From contig ONNR01000002.1 of the NCBI GenBank assembly GCA_900319235.1, forward strand, positions 22,517 to 86,516: 64,000 nucleotides of DNA. The letters run 5' to 3'. This DNA comes from an uncultured Prevotellaceae bacterium. Lineage in GTDB: Bacteria > Bacteroidota > Bacteroidia > Bacteroidales > UBA3663. Positions 48,046-56,899 of this stretch are shown here, one piece after another. A program made the position numbers and the translations under genes. Below the pieces are notes generated by a model. It had not been told where the DNA came from. It worked only from the letters and a program-made list of their open reading frames with translations, and ran no database searches. The first letter of the stretch is position 1; every line of letters starts with the position of its first letter.

Positions 48046-48053
48046 CAAAGATA
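48046..48053 (-). promoter_or_regulatory. -7 box of the partner-switching operon
   Basis: TATCTTTG on the minus strand (48053-48046), 41 nt before the start codon. No TTG at the usual distance. Confidence 0.6.
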
Positions 48054-48138
48054 TAAATTTTTTTTATATATTGTTCTATCATTGCCCAAAAAAATGCGAA
48101 AATTATGGATATTGCAAGGTTATTTCAAAAATAATACA

Positions 48139-48146
48139 TATCTTTG
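48139..48146 (+). promoter_or_regulatory. -7 box of the cyclophilin gene
   Basis: TATCTTTG 32 nt before the ATG at 48178; divergent from the partner-switching promoter. Confidence 0.6.
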
Positions 48147-48177
48147 CAGCGAACTTTCAATGTTAATATATAGAAGA

Positions 48178-48876
48178 ATGAAAAACTCCCGACTCCGATT
48201 GCTTCTTCCAGTCGTCTTAGCGATACTTGTCATTTCGTGTGGAACCAATAAGACAGAGGATGTGCGGCGTGAAGTCACCTTGCAGACCACCAAAGGCGAT
48301 ATCGTCGTACAACTCTTCAACGAAACGCCCCTTCATCGTGACAATTTCCTCCAGCATGTCCAGTCGGGTTATTACGACTCGCTGCTCTTCCATCGTGTCA
48401 TCGCCGACTTTATGATTCAGTCGGGCGACAGCACCAGCCGTCATGCTGCACCCGATGAACTCATCGCCGACGAGTCCGACGTCGCCATGGTGCCTGCTGA
48501 ATTCCGCTATCCCGACATCTTCCACAAACGGGGTATGCTCGCTGCTGCCAGAACGAGCGATGATGTCAATCCCGATCAGTCCAGTTCGGCTGCACAGTTC
48601 TACATCGTGTGGGGCAAGACATACAATGACTCGTTGCTCAATAAGATTGACTCCACGATGTTTGAATGGACCCATGGTCGTCATCATATGGATTCCGTGG
48701 CACGTGCCTACTATCGCGAACATCCCGGCACCCCGCATCTCGACGGCAGTTACACCATCTTCGGACAGGTTGTCTCCGGCCTAGATGTGGTTGATTCAAT
48801 CCAATGTTGCCCCACTGACGACAACGATCGTCCCCTTGACGACATCCGTATCCTCAAGGCCGTCGTTACTCTTTGA
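48178..48876 (+). CDS. Cyclophilin-type peptidyl-prolyl isomerase, lipoprotein
   Basis: 232 residues from ATG 48178; longer in-frame extensions run back through the promoter and the divergent gene and are rejected. Signal peptide with lipobox (VISCG, Cys about 21). Cyclophilin core: 'TLQTTKGDIVVQLFNETPLH', 'FLQHVQSGYYDSLLFHRVI', 'FMIQSGD', 'SSAAQFYIVWGK' and 'YTIFGQVVSGLDVVD'. It contains an insert of about 35 residues ('YNDSLLNKIDSTMFEWTHGR') seen in Bacteroidales homologues. It probably assists folding of envelope proteins. Active-site Arg in FHR is present. Confidence 0.93.
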   Translation: MKNSRLRLLLPVVLAILVISCGTNKTEDVRREVTLQTTKGDIVVQLFNETPLHRDNFLQHVQSGYYDSLLFHRVIADFMIQSGDSTSRHAAPDELIADESDVAMVPAEFRYPDIFHKRGMLAAARTSDDVNPDQSSSAAQFYIVWGKTYNDSLLNKIDSTMFEWTHGRHHMDSVARAYYREHPGTPHLDGSYTIFGQVVSGLDVVDSIQCCPTDDNDRPLDDIRILKAVVTL

Positions 48877-48945
48877 ATCTTTCATGCACTTCCGCTTTCT
48901 CCGAACTCGACCAACGTGAGCTATCTATAGAACATTTCGAACATT

Positions 48946-48981
48946 TCTTAACCCCTCTTAACCTTTCTTAACCCCTAAAAT
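48946..48981 (+). repeat. CTTAACC leader repeat, copy 2
   Basis: TCTTAACCCCTCTTAACC then TTTCTTAACCCCTAAAAT ends one base before the start of the 61-aa gene and nearly matches the yqeY leader element at 26211-26243. Confidence 0.7.
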
Positions 48982-48982
48982 T

Positions 48983-49168
48983 ATGGCACATAACTGCGAA
49001 CACTGCAAATTCCGCGCCCACTACGACGCAAAACCAAATTCTTTGCTTGGTCGCTTCTGGCGTTGGCATATCAACTTCTGTCCGGGTTGGAAAGCCTATT
49101 TCACCTCGCGTTCCGACGAGGAGAAGGCCGAACTGCGTGAAAAGTACCATTTCACGAAATACCAGTGA
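48983..49168 (+). CDS. Small conserved-looking 61-aa protein
   Basis: 61 residues: begins MAHNCEHCKFRAHYDAKP and ends REKYHFTKYQ. It has a CxxC pair (CEHC) and one more Cys ('INFCPGWK'), many aromatic residues and no signal peptide. Codon use matches neighbours and it starts cleanly after a repeat-bearing leader. The family is not named by me; a zinc-binding or redox role is possible but unproven. Confidence 0.65.
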   Translation: MAHNCEHCKFRAHYDAKPNSLLGRFWRWHINFCPGWKAYFTSRSDEEKAELREKYHFTKYQ

Positions 49169-49216
49169 TTACACTCGTCATCGAATGTATCTTTACTTCT
49201 AATCTCTTTAGCAATC

Positions 49217-51934
49217 ATGAAAACCCTCAAAGCAAACCTTCGCCATAGCGTTCATGCGATGGTGTGTATTGTTATATCTCTCACAGTATCTCAGGTATTG
49301 GCTCAGACTGAAACTGAAACAAGGGGAATCGGTCAATATCCTGGCTCTCAAGACGAGTATTTTGCTCCTTCGCTTAATTGGGTACATCATTCCGATTCTC
49401 ATATATTTAGCAATATTGCCCTTCATCGTGCGGCTTGGGCATCATCGACACGCGACTATAACCACACAGCGCATTTGGTGACCGATGGATGTATTGGCGA
49501 TGAAGAACCGGCATTACTCACCGTATCTACCCCCTCCGGCACCTTGCCGCGTCGCGAAGCTGAATGGAACATTGACGGCGGTCCCTACTCGCGTAATGTA
49601 ATGATGGGCAGTTCCACATGGTTGCAGTATGATTGGAGTGGTGCCTTGCAGGTTATGGCTGCCAATGTTCGACTACAGGGTATGGTTGCCTACGACGACA
49701 AGGTGGCCACCCGTGGTTATGCCCTCCGTGTACAGACATCTTATGATGGTGAGCATTGGCAAACCGTCGGTGAACAGGTGGGGTCAGGACTCCCTGGAAC
49801 GCTGCTCCACTACAAACTTCATTCCGACCCCAACAAGCAGGAGGCGCAGGACTATCTTCCAGCCCGTGTGCTCAACGAGCGGATTCGCCTTCAGATTCCT
49901 ATTCAGACACAGCATATCAGACTCTTGTTCGAGATGGAGGGTGCGGCTCATTGGGATATACGTGAGGTGCAGTTCCTTGATGCGGACCTTGGGCCTATCG
50001 ATGTCATGCCTTCCACGTGTTTTAGCAGCTTGTGGATTAGTGAAGGCGGCGGTGAGCAATGGCTCTACACCGATTTGGGTAAATCATTGCACATCTGTCA
50101 AGTGAACTTCAATTGGTATCAAGCGCCGAAGCAGGGATGTATCGAGGTTTCCGACGATGCCATATCTTGGAGACCAGTTGCCGACTTGCCTGAGAATGCT
50201 TCTCCTGGCCGTTCAGCTGTCTCCATCGGCGACCCAAATATGAAGGCCCGTTATGTGCGCGTCTCGATGACCAAGGCGGGTCAGGCAGGCTACTATGCAC
50301 TAAGGGAGATGGAGGTCCTCTCTGATTTCGTTCAGGAATATATGCCCCATAGAGAGGCAGGACTGCGTGAGGGGCGCTATTATTTGAGCGGTGGCAATTG
50401 GTCTTTGCAGCGAGCCTCAGAGGTGAATGCAAGTGGCGAGGCCATTGCTGCGGCTGGGTTCGATGGTGCGGATTGGATTCCTGCTACAGTGCCAGGCACA
50501 GTACTTGCTTCCTATATTAATATAGGTGCGGTGCCCAATCCCAACTATGCCGACAACGTCGATCAGATTTCCGAGTCATTCTTTCGCTCCAACTTCTGGT
50601 ACAGGGATGTATTCGATGTGCCTCAGGAGATGCTGGGAACCCAGCAGTGGCTCAACTTTGATGGAGTCAACTGGAAGGCAAATGTCTTCCTCAATGGTCA
50701 GCGCTTGGGTAGTATTGAGGGCGCTTTCCAACGTGGGCGGTTCAATGTCACTGGTTTGCTTCGCGAAAAAGACAATCATTTGGCTGTAGAAATCATTTGC
50801 AATGATCATTTCGCTGCCATCAAGGAGAAGGATGCCAACTCCACGCAGTTCAATGGCGGCATTGTTGGTGCCGACAATCCTACCTTCCATGCTTCTGTAG
50901 GTTGGGATTGGATTACCACTGTCCGAGGCCGTGAGGCTGGCATCTGGAACGAGGTTTATCTCACCACTACAGGTATGGTCACAGTGTGCGACCCTTATGT
51001 ACAGACTACACTTTCGGACAATGGCCCATCCGTGAGCCTTACGCCTTCGGTCTTTGTGCGTAATCATGATAATCGACCCGTTACGGGTGTATTGAGTGGT
51101 TTTATTGGCGACGTGCGCTTCGAACAAACCCTTACCTTGCCAGCCCAAACTGAGCAAGAGGTGCGTTTCCAGCCCACATTGTTCCCTCAGCTCACAGGTA
51201 ACGATTTCAAACTATGGTGGCCCAATGGCTATGGTGAACCCTATCTCTACGAGGCAGGCTTCACGTTCACTCCCGAGGTGGGCATATCGTCCTCTATCAA
51301 TTATAAGGCAGGTTTGCGCGAGATGCGCTACACTGGATTGCGCGACAGCCTCCAGGTCTTTGTCAATGGCCGTCGCTTCATCCCGTTGGGTGGCAATTGG
51401 GGCTTTGACGAACACAACCTGCTTTATCGCTCGCGCGAATATGACATCGCAGTGGGTTATCATCGTGATATGAACTTCACGATGATACGCAACTGGGTAG
51501 GACAGGTTGGCGACGAGTCGTTCTACGAGGCGTGCGACCGTCATGGCATCATGATTTGGCAGGATTTCTGGCTCGCCAATCCTGCCGATGGCCCTGATCC
51601 CTACGACGATGTGATGTTCCTCAACAATGCCCGCGACTACCTGCGTCGCATGCGCAGTCATGCCAGCATCGGCCTCTATTGCGGTCGCAACGAAGGCTTC
51701 CCGCCCGAAGCCATCGACCGTGGCCTGCGTCAGTATGTCCATACCCTTGCACCCGGTATGGAATATATCTCCCACTCTTCTGCAGAAGGCGTCAGTGGAG
51801 GAGGCCCCTATTGGACATTGACGATGCGCGACTATTTCACACGACAGAGCGGCAAGATACATTCCGAGCGCGGTATGCCCAACGTGATGAACATCGAGAG
51901 CATGCGTCGCACCTTCAGCCCTTCCGATCTTTAG
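49217..51934 (+). CDS. GH2-family glycosidase with discoidin-like domain, prematurely stopped
   Basis: 905 residues to an in-frame TAG at 51932-51934; the same frame continues open to 52813 (whole 1198 codons). Signal peptide (1-30, ending VLAQ). An F5/8 type C (discoidin)-like carbohydrate-binding domain and related beta domains (about 45-380) precede a GH2 sandwich domain (about 390-560), an Ig-like domain and a TIM barrel (about 695-900). The acid/base Glu is in 'YCGRNEG' (about 825) and the likely nucleophile Glu in 'HSERGMPN' (about 883). It resembles exo-beta-D-glucosaminidase or beta-mannosidase types. The truncated product would contain both Glu but lose the end of the barrel. Confidence 0.85.
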   Translation: MKTLKANLRHSVHAMVCIVISLTVSQVLAQTETETRGIGQYPGSQDEYFAPSLNWVHHSDSHIFSNIALHRAAWASSTRDYNHTAHLVTDGCIGDEEPALLTVSTPSGTLPRREAEWNIDGGPYSRNVMMGSSTWLQYDWSGALQVMAANVRLQGMVAYDDKVATRGYALRVQTSYDGEHWQTVGEQVGSGLPGTLLHYKLHSDPNKQEAQDYLPARVLNERIRLQIPIQTQHIRLLFEMEGAAHWDIREVQFLDADLGPIDVMPSTCFSSLWISEGGGEQWLYTDLGKSLHICQVNFNWYQAPKQGCIEVSDDAISWRPVADLPENASPGRSAVSIGDPNMKARYVRVSMTKAGQAGYYALREMEVLSDFVQEYMPHREAGLREGRYYLSGGNWSLQRASEVNASGEAIAAAGFDGADWIPATVPGTVLASYINIGAVPNPNYADNVDQISESFFRSNFWYRDVFDVPQEMLGTQQWLNFDGVNWKANVFLNGQRLGSIEGAFQRGRFNVTGLLREKDNHLAVEIICNDHFAAIKEKDANSTQFNGGIVGADNPTFHASVGWDWITTVRGREAGIWNEVYLTTTGMVTVCDPYVQTTLSDNGPSVSLTPSVFVRNHDNRPVTGVLSGFIGDVRFEQTLTLPAQTEQEVRFQPTLFPQLTGNDFKLWWPNGYGEPYLYEAGFTFTPEVGISSSINYKAGLREMRYTGLRDSLQVFVNGRRFIPLGGNWGFDEHNLLYRSREYDIAVGYHRDMNFTMIRNWVGQVGDESFYEACDRHGIMIWQDFWLANPADGPDPYDDVMFLNNARDYLRRMRSHASIGLYCGRNEGFPPEAIDRGLRQYVHTLAPGMEYISHSSAEGVSGGGPYWTLTMRDYFTRQSGKIHSERGMPNVMNIESMRRTFSPSDL

Positions 51935-52813
51935 CCGCAGAACACCCAGTGGGGTCAGCACGACTTTACTTTGCAGGGTGCACAACGAGCTGCCATCTTT
52001 AATCAGTTTGTTAGTAAAGGGTTCGGTGAGGCTCGGAATGTCGAGGAGTTCACCCGCTGGGCACAACTCATCAACTATAACGGTTATCGAGGTATGTTTG
52101 AATCCACAAGTCGTGCCCGTGCGGGCCTGCTCCTTTGGATGAGCCATCCCTGCTGGCCCTCGATGGTTTGGCAGACCTACGACTATTACTTCGATCCCAC
52201 GGCTGCATACTTTGGTTGCAAGAAGGCATGCGAACCTCTGCATATCCAGTACAATGCTCTTACCGACAGCATAGAAGTTGTCAACCATTCGGCTGGTACA
52301 CATCCGGCTCTCATAGCCATCGTCACCGTCTTCGACCTCAATGGCCGAAAAGTCAGTCAGCAGAAGGTTCGTGTCAGCAGCACCGAGGACAGCACCTTGC
52401 CTATTGCTCAAGCTTCACAACCTCTTGCTCCCGTCTCTTTCCTTCGCCTCGAATTGGTCGAAAAAGGCAAATTAATCTCAGAGAACCTTTATATTCCGGG
52501 CAGCGAAGAGGGTAATTATCAAGCTTTGGCCACCTTGCCCCAGCCCGAGGTTGAACAACGTGTCAACCTTACTCAAACTGGCGAAACACAACAGGCAGAT
52601 GTCATGTTTCGCAACAAGGGCCGTTCGCCTGCGATCTTCCTTCGTCTCAACTTGAAGGGCGCCGACGGAGAACAGATTCTCCCAGTCATCTATAGCGACA
52701 ACTACATCACCCTGATGCCTGGCGAGTCCAAGACTATTCACGTTTCCTGGAAAGCACAGGACGCTCGTGGCCAGCAGCCTTGCTTCGAGATTACCAATTT
52801 AATGGCAAAATAG
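51935..52813 (+). pseudogene. 3' part of the interrupted GH2 glycosidase gene
   Basis: Directly after TAG the same frame continues PQNTQWGQHDFTLQGAQRAA and on to a normal C-terminal beta domain ending ...CFEITNLMAK. The stop replaces a codon in 'SPSDL-x-PQNTQWG', where Trp (TGG) is the natural residue, so a single G-to-A change explains it. An internal ATG at 51971 could in principle restart translation but no signal peptide or ribosome site is seen. It is either a recent pseudogene or a sequencing error. Confidence 0.85.
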
Positions 52814-53247
52814 CAAAAAAACTAATTTTGTTTTAGAGGAAGCACTCTGTCGGCCGACAGGATGCTTCCTCTTTTTTTGATAGTACTCTGACGGCCGACA
52901 GAGTACTTGCTTCTGCTGGAAATAACACTCTGACGGCCGACAGAGTGCTTGCTTCTACGGGAAATAGCATCGTGACGGCCGACAGAGTGCTTGCTTCTAC
53001 GGGAAATAACATCGTGACGGCCGACAGAGTGCTTGCTTCTACGGGAAATAACATCGTGACGGCCGACAGAGTGCTTGCTCCTACGGGAAATAACATTGTG
53101 ACGGCCGACAGAATGCTTCCTCCATTTGCGGAAACACTCTGACGGCCGACAGAGTACTTGCTCCTACAGGAAATAGCATCGTGACGAGCGGGATGATGCT
53201 TGCTACGAAAAACTAAGTCAAGGAGTGGTGTGTATTGACTAATTTCC
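52814..53247. other. Convergent intergenic region holding array 2
   Basis: 434 nt without a gene between two convergent genes. It is almost filled by the 42-bp palindrome array (52844-53197). No canonical T-tailed terminator is seen, although the palindromes themselves could act as transcription ends. Confidence 0.85.
52844..53197. repeat. Array 2: nine B-type palindromes at a 41-42-bp pitch
   Basis: Units of 20 bp start at 52844, 52885, 52927, 52969, 53011, 53053, 53095, 53136 and 53178. The first is close to the perfect palindrome ACTCTGTCGGCCGACAGAGT; the last is degenerate (centre GAGC). GGCC tetramers lie at 52852, 52893, 52935, 52977, 53019, 53061, 53103 and 53144. Spacers are 21-22 nt and nearly identical (GCTTGCTTCTACGGGAAATA). 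The reverse complement of the spacer (CGTAGAAGCAAGC) matches the spacer of array 1 (CGTAGCAAGC), so the two arrays are one family in opposite orientation. Confidence 0.95.
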
Positions 53248-54795
53248 TCATCGGTTGATGATGGTTTTCCCATCTTGGATGAGAATGCCTTTGGCATTGC
53301 CCTGAATTGGACGACCAAGGAGGTCGTAGAGGTTGACCTTCTGCTGTTGTTTTTCGGCTGTTGGCAATTGGATGTCGCTAGTATTGATGTCGCAGAAGAC
53401 GTAGGAAGAGCGATTTGCTACAGCCATGGCTGTCTCATAAGAGGAGATGGATTCCGCGGGGACATAGACGTAGATGGTCTCGGGATTGCCATAGAACGAA
53501 TTGCGGACGAAAGTAGGTGGTGTAGCTTGTGCAAAGGCGATGCGCGTCATGTTGGCGGACTCGCGGAAGGCATTGGCTGGAACATCGCTGATGGTGCCGA
53601 GGATGGTCACGCCGGTGAGCGACGGGCAACCTTCGAGCATGTAGGAACTGATGGTAGTGACCGTGCTGGGAATGACGATTGTCTCGAGTCCAGTCTGTGA
53701 GAATGCGGTGTTCTGGATGGTGGTGAGTCCTTCGTTGAGGATGAGTTCCTTGAGGGTGGAGACCTTATACATGGCGAAGTTGAGGATCTCGGTCACCGAG
53801 GAAGGCACGTGGTAGGAGGTCTTGCCGCAATTCATCGGCATGTAGATCAGCGTGGTCTTGTCGGCATTGAAGAGCACGTTGTTTTCGACCACATAGTTGG
53901 CATTGGCGGGGTTCACCTTGATTTCGGACAATGGAGCACTTTGGAAAACGCCATAGCCGAAGCTGGTTACGCCTGCGGGAATCTCGGAGACTTGCGTGAG
54001 GTGGGAACAGCCTTGGAAAGCGTTGTTGCCCACTTCCTTCAACGAGGCGGGGAAGGTGAAACTGGTGAGCACGGTATCGCCACTGAATGCACTGGCTCCG
54101 ATGTATTCCACCGTAGCAGGCAGTTCGGCAGTCTCAAGGGCAGCGCAGTAGTTGAAGGCACTTTCGCTCACATATCGCAAGGAGGCACCTTCAGCAAAAC
54201 TGATGGTCTTCAAGGCCGTGGCACTCTGGAAGGCGGAGGTCATGATGCTGTCGAGGGTGGCGGGGAAGGCCAATTCGGTGAATGCATTGCTGTAGGCAAA
54301 AGCGTTCTTGTCGATGGTGACGAGTGCTTCGGGCAGCACGATGGAGGTGAGGTTTTCGAGACGGAGGAAGGCGTTCTGTCCGATGCGAGTGGCGGTGCGT
54401 GGCAGCTTGATGCTGGTGAGGATGACGCACTTGGTGAACATGTAGTCGCCCACTTCGTCATTGGCGGTAGTGTAGCTGACCTTGCTGGTCTCGTAGTAGT
54501 GGTCGTCGCTGGCTACGATGTTGGCATCGGAGAGGTCAAGTTCGGCGAGGACACCTTCGTAGGTTTCGCTCGACTTGAGACCTGCTGTCATCATCTGACG
54601 CAGGAAAAGGATGTCGGCGCCGTTGAGCGGACCATTGACCTTGAGCGAGGTGGTCGTGGTCTTGGCTGTGGCATCGATGAGGTTGGCGAGCGTACCTGCC
54701 TCGGTGGTGGTCACGGTGAGGGTTTCAGCAAAGGAGAATTGGCAAGCGGTTGCCAGCAGGGCTGCTGCGAGGAATTTTGGGGTAGAGATTTTCAT
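53248..54795 (-). CDS. BspA-like leucine-rich repeat surface protein
   Basis: 515 residues with a signal peptide (1-23, ending SFAE). About 12 LRR_5-type repeats run from residue 120 to 440, each of the form 'I-x-x-x-A-F-x-x-x-x-x-L-x-x-I-x-L-P' (for example 'TRIGQNAFLRLENLTSIVLP', 'VEYIGASAFSGDTVLTSFTFP'). BspA-type proteins of Bacteroidales and Treponema bind host matrix or other cells. The C-terminus 'VNLYDLLGRPIQGNAKG...DGKTIINR' is the shared export tail. It is the last gene of the TonB/peptidase locus, 19 nt after the S46 peptidase. Confidence 0.9.
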   Translation of the reverse strand: MKISTPKFLAAALLATACQFSFAETLTVTTTEAGTLANLIDATAKTTTTSLKVNGPLNGADILFLRQMMTAGLKSSETYEGVLAELDLSDANIVASDDHYYETSKVSYTTANDEVGDYMFTKCVILTSIKLPRTATRIGQNAFLRLENLTSIVLPEALVTIDKNAFAYSNAFTELAFPATLDSIMTSAFQSATALKTISFAEGASLRYVSESAFNYCAALETAELPATVEYIGASAFSGDTVLTSFTFPASLKEVGNNAFQGCSHLTQVSEIPAGVTSFGYGVFQSAPLSEIKVNPANANYVVENNVLFNADKTTLIYMPMNCGKTSYHVPSSVTEILNFAMYKVSTLKELILNEGLTTIQNTAFSQTGLETIVIPSTVTTISSYMLEGCPSLTGVTILGTISDVPANAFRESANMTRIAFAQATPPTFVRNSFYGNPETIYVYVPAESISSYETAMAVANRSSYVFCDINTSDIQLPTAEKQQQKVNLYDLLGRPIQGNAKGILIQDGKTIINR

Positions 54796-54814
54796 ATTGT
54801 TTTGGTTTTAGTTT

Positions 54815-56839
54815 TTATTTCAATTCTTCGAGCACATATTGCGAGTGTGATTTGTTTCGAAGAACCCAGAGCACATATTGGATATCTACCATAATGTTGC
54901 GCATAGCGGCAGGATTCTTGCGGTAGATGGAGGAGAGCCCTGCTTCCTGTCGGTCGAAGTTGAGGCCGATGAGTTCGCCCTTGGCATTGACGACGGGGCT
55001 ACCCGAGTTGCCCGAAACCGTTTCGGCATTGGCGAGCAGACAGCAATGCACGGGGATGCCCTTCTTGCTGCTGAAGTCCTTAACCTTGCCAGGAGCGAGA
55101 CGCATAGTTTTGTTTGCATCGTACTCCTTGACCTTGTCTCGAAGCATGTCGCTGTAGGCACGCATATAGGAGCTGTAGAGTTCCGTTTGGCGACGGGCAT
55201 AAGTAGTCTTGTCTTTGCTGATGCGTGCTACCCGGTTGCGATAGAATGCGAGACAGAGGTTGTAGAGAGTGTCGCGCTGCAGAGCCTCGGTGCCTTGTTC
55301 TATGGCGTTGTCGAGGAAGGTGCTGACTTTGGCAGAATCGGTGAGTAGGGATTGGGCATAGAGACGGTCCATGTCGTAGGGCTGACGGAAGATGTCTTCG
55401 AGATATTCGGGGTCCATCTCCTTAATATAATATGGAAGGAGGGTCTTCATCATACCGCAATCTTCTTCGCGGTCGAACTGGCGGAAGAAGTCGTCAGCGA
55501 TGCGACGAATCTCCTTCATTTCGTTCTGCATGGCCTTGTCGCGGTTCTGCCGATGGGCACGGTCGATGTTGAGGAGTTTCTCGAATTTGCCTGCGAAGGG
55601 CAAAATGGTGGCGCCACTGCTGACCACTTGGCTGAAGACTTCTTCGGCATGGTTGTAGCGAGTCAACTGCTTGTAGTTTTCGTGCATATCTTCGATGAGG
55701 GTAGCGCCATATTCCTGCTGGCGCTCGGGAGAAGCGTTGATCCAAGCTTGAAGGGCATCGTCATCCTGTTTGCGCAATTGAACAATGTTGCCTTCACGTG
55801 TGCCGTTGATTTCACCGCGTGCACGGGTGTAGGTGTTGTTGATGCTACTGATGCGCACGCCATAGGCCGAACGTTTTTCTCCTGTTGCTTTTGCCTGACA
55901 CGCTTTCAGGTAGTCCATCTTGGCCTTTGTGACGTCCATGCGGAAGCGGGTGTCGTTGTTGACAATCTTGTCGATGGCAAACCATGGGATGTGCTTGCGT
56001 GTCTGTGAGGGGAACCCTGCTACCATGATGAAGTCGCCTTTTCGGGGCGCTTTCTTGGCAATCTTGAGATAGGAGATAGGACGATAGGGGATGTTGGTCT
56101 TTTTGTAAGATGTCGAAAGACCGGCCTTGTTGGCATAGACACGGAGGATGGCGAAGTCGCAGGCATAGCGAGGCCATTGCCAGTTGCTGTCGTCGCTTTC
56201 CAGGGCGAGTGAGGCAGGTGGACTAGCCACGATGCGTACGTCGTGGAAAATCTTGTAGCGAGCCATGACATATTGCTGACCGCCCATCATGGCATAGACG
56301 CGTGTACCCTCGTTCCCAGTGTTTTTGGCTGCCTTGGCGAGGCGGGAAGCTCTTTCGGCCAACGAGTCGGCTCTAACCTTGGCTGACAGGCCCTCGAGGC
56401 CTTCGGAGAGTTGGTCAGTGATGTCGTCGCAAGAAAGCAACTGATTGACCTGCAGGTTGCGAAGGGGCGCTTCCTGTTCACGGTTTTCTGCCCAACACCC
56501 GTACTTGACGTAGTCATTTTCTTCGGTGGAGATATCCTTGATGTAACGACTCACGCAGTGGTAGTTGGTGATGATGAGGCCTTCATCGGAGATGAACGAT
56601 GCGGTGGCGAAGGGTGAGGCGAGTCCACCGTCCTGGCTCAGCGAAAGGATGGCGGTGGAGAGGCAGGTGCCATCGGGAGTATAGATCTGTTCACGGTTCA
56701 GCTTGATGCCGTCTTTTCGCAGCAGCTGATAGACCTCGTCTGACACAGCCTGATGGGGGAACCACATGCCTGAGGAGACTTGCGCCGATAGGGTGGAGGC
56801 GAGGAGAAGGAATAGAAGTGTGAATGATGAGGCTTTCAT
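54815..56839 (-). CDS. S46-family dipeptidyl-peptidase (DPP7/DPP11 type)
   Basis: 674 residues with a signal peptide (1-19). S46 serine peptidases remove dipeptides from the N-terminus of oligopeptides in the periplasm. 'SSGMWFPHQ' near the start, catalytic His 94 in 'IITNYHCVSRYI' and catalytic Ser in 'GNSGSPVVNAKGELIGLNFD' (about 611) are intact. The residue after GLNFD is Arg, which in Porphyromonas DPP11 confers preference for Asp/Glu at P1 (Gly in DPP7), so an acidic specificity is likely; this relies on remembered family knowledge. It sits with a metalloprotease and a TonB receptor. Confidence 0.93.
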   Translation of the reverse strand: MKASSFTLLFLLLASTLSAQVSSGMWFPHQAVSDEVYQLLRKDGIKLNREQIYTPDGTCLSTAILSLSQDGGLASPFATASFISDEGLIITNYHCVSRYIKDISTEENDYVKYGCWAENREQEAPLRNLQVNQLLSCDDITDQLSEGLEGLSAKVRADSLAERASRLAKAAKNTGNEGTRVYAMMGGQQYVMARYKIFHDVRIVASPPASLALESDDSNWQWPRYACDFAILRVYANKAGLSTSYKKTNIPYRPISYLKIAKKAPRKGDFIMVAGFPSQTRKHIPWFAIDKIVNNDTRFRMDVTKAKMDYLKACQAKATGEKRSAYGVRISSINNTYTRARGEINGTREGNIVQLRKQDDDALQAWINASPERQQEYGATLIEDMHENYKQLTRYNHAEEVFSQVVSSGATILPFAGKFEKLLNIDRAHRQNRDKAMQNEMKEIRRIADDFFRQFDREEDCGMMKTLLPYYIKEMDPEYLEDIFRQPYDMDRLYAQSLLTDSAKVSTFLDNAIEQGTEALQRDTLYNLCLAFYRNRVARISKDKTTYARRQTELYSSYMRAYSDMLRDKVKEYDANKTMRLAPGKVKDFSSKKGIPVHCCLLANAETVSGNSGSPVVNAKGELIGLNFDRQEAGLSSIYRKNPAAMRNIMVDIQYVLWVLRNKSHSQYVLEELK

Positions 56840-56899
56840 AATTTTTTCGGGTGGTAGGCTATATCATTATAGCGACTAAATTAACTATAAGACTAAAGG

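Noticed and set aside
47884..48177. N-terminal extension of the cyclophilin gene
   Set aside because: It would run back through the TATCTTTG promoter box and into the divergent phosphatase gene; the lipoprotein signal begins exactly at 48178.
52833..53318. Open frame with repeats of the form STLSAVTMLFPVEA across array 2
   Set aside because: Same artefact of a 42-bp period; it overlaps the end of the BspA-like gene on the same strand and has no promoter or plausible start.
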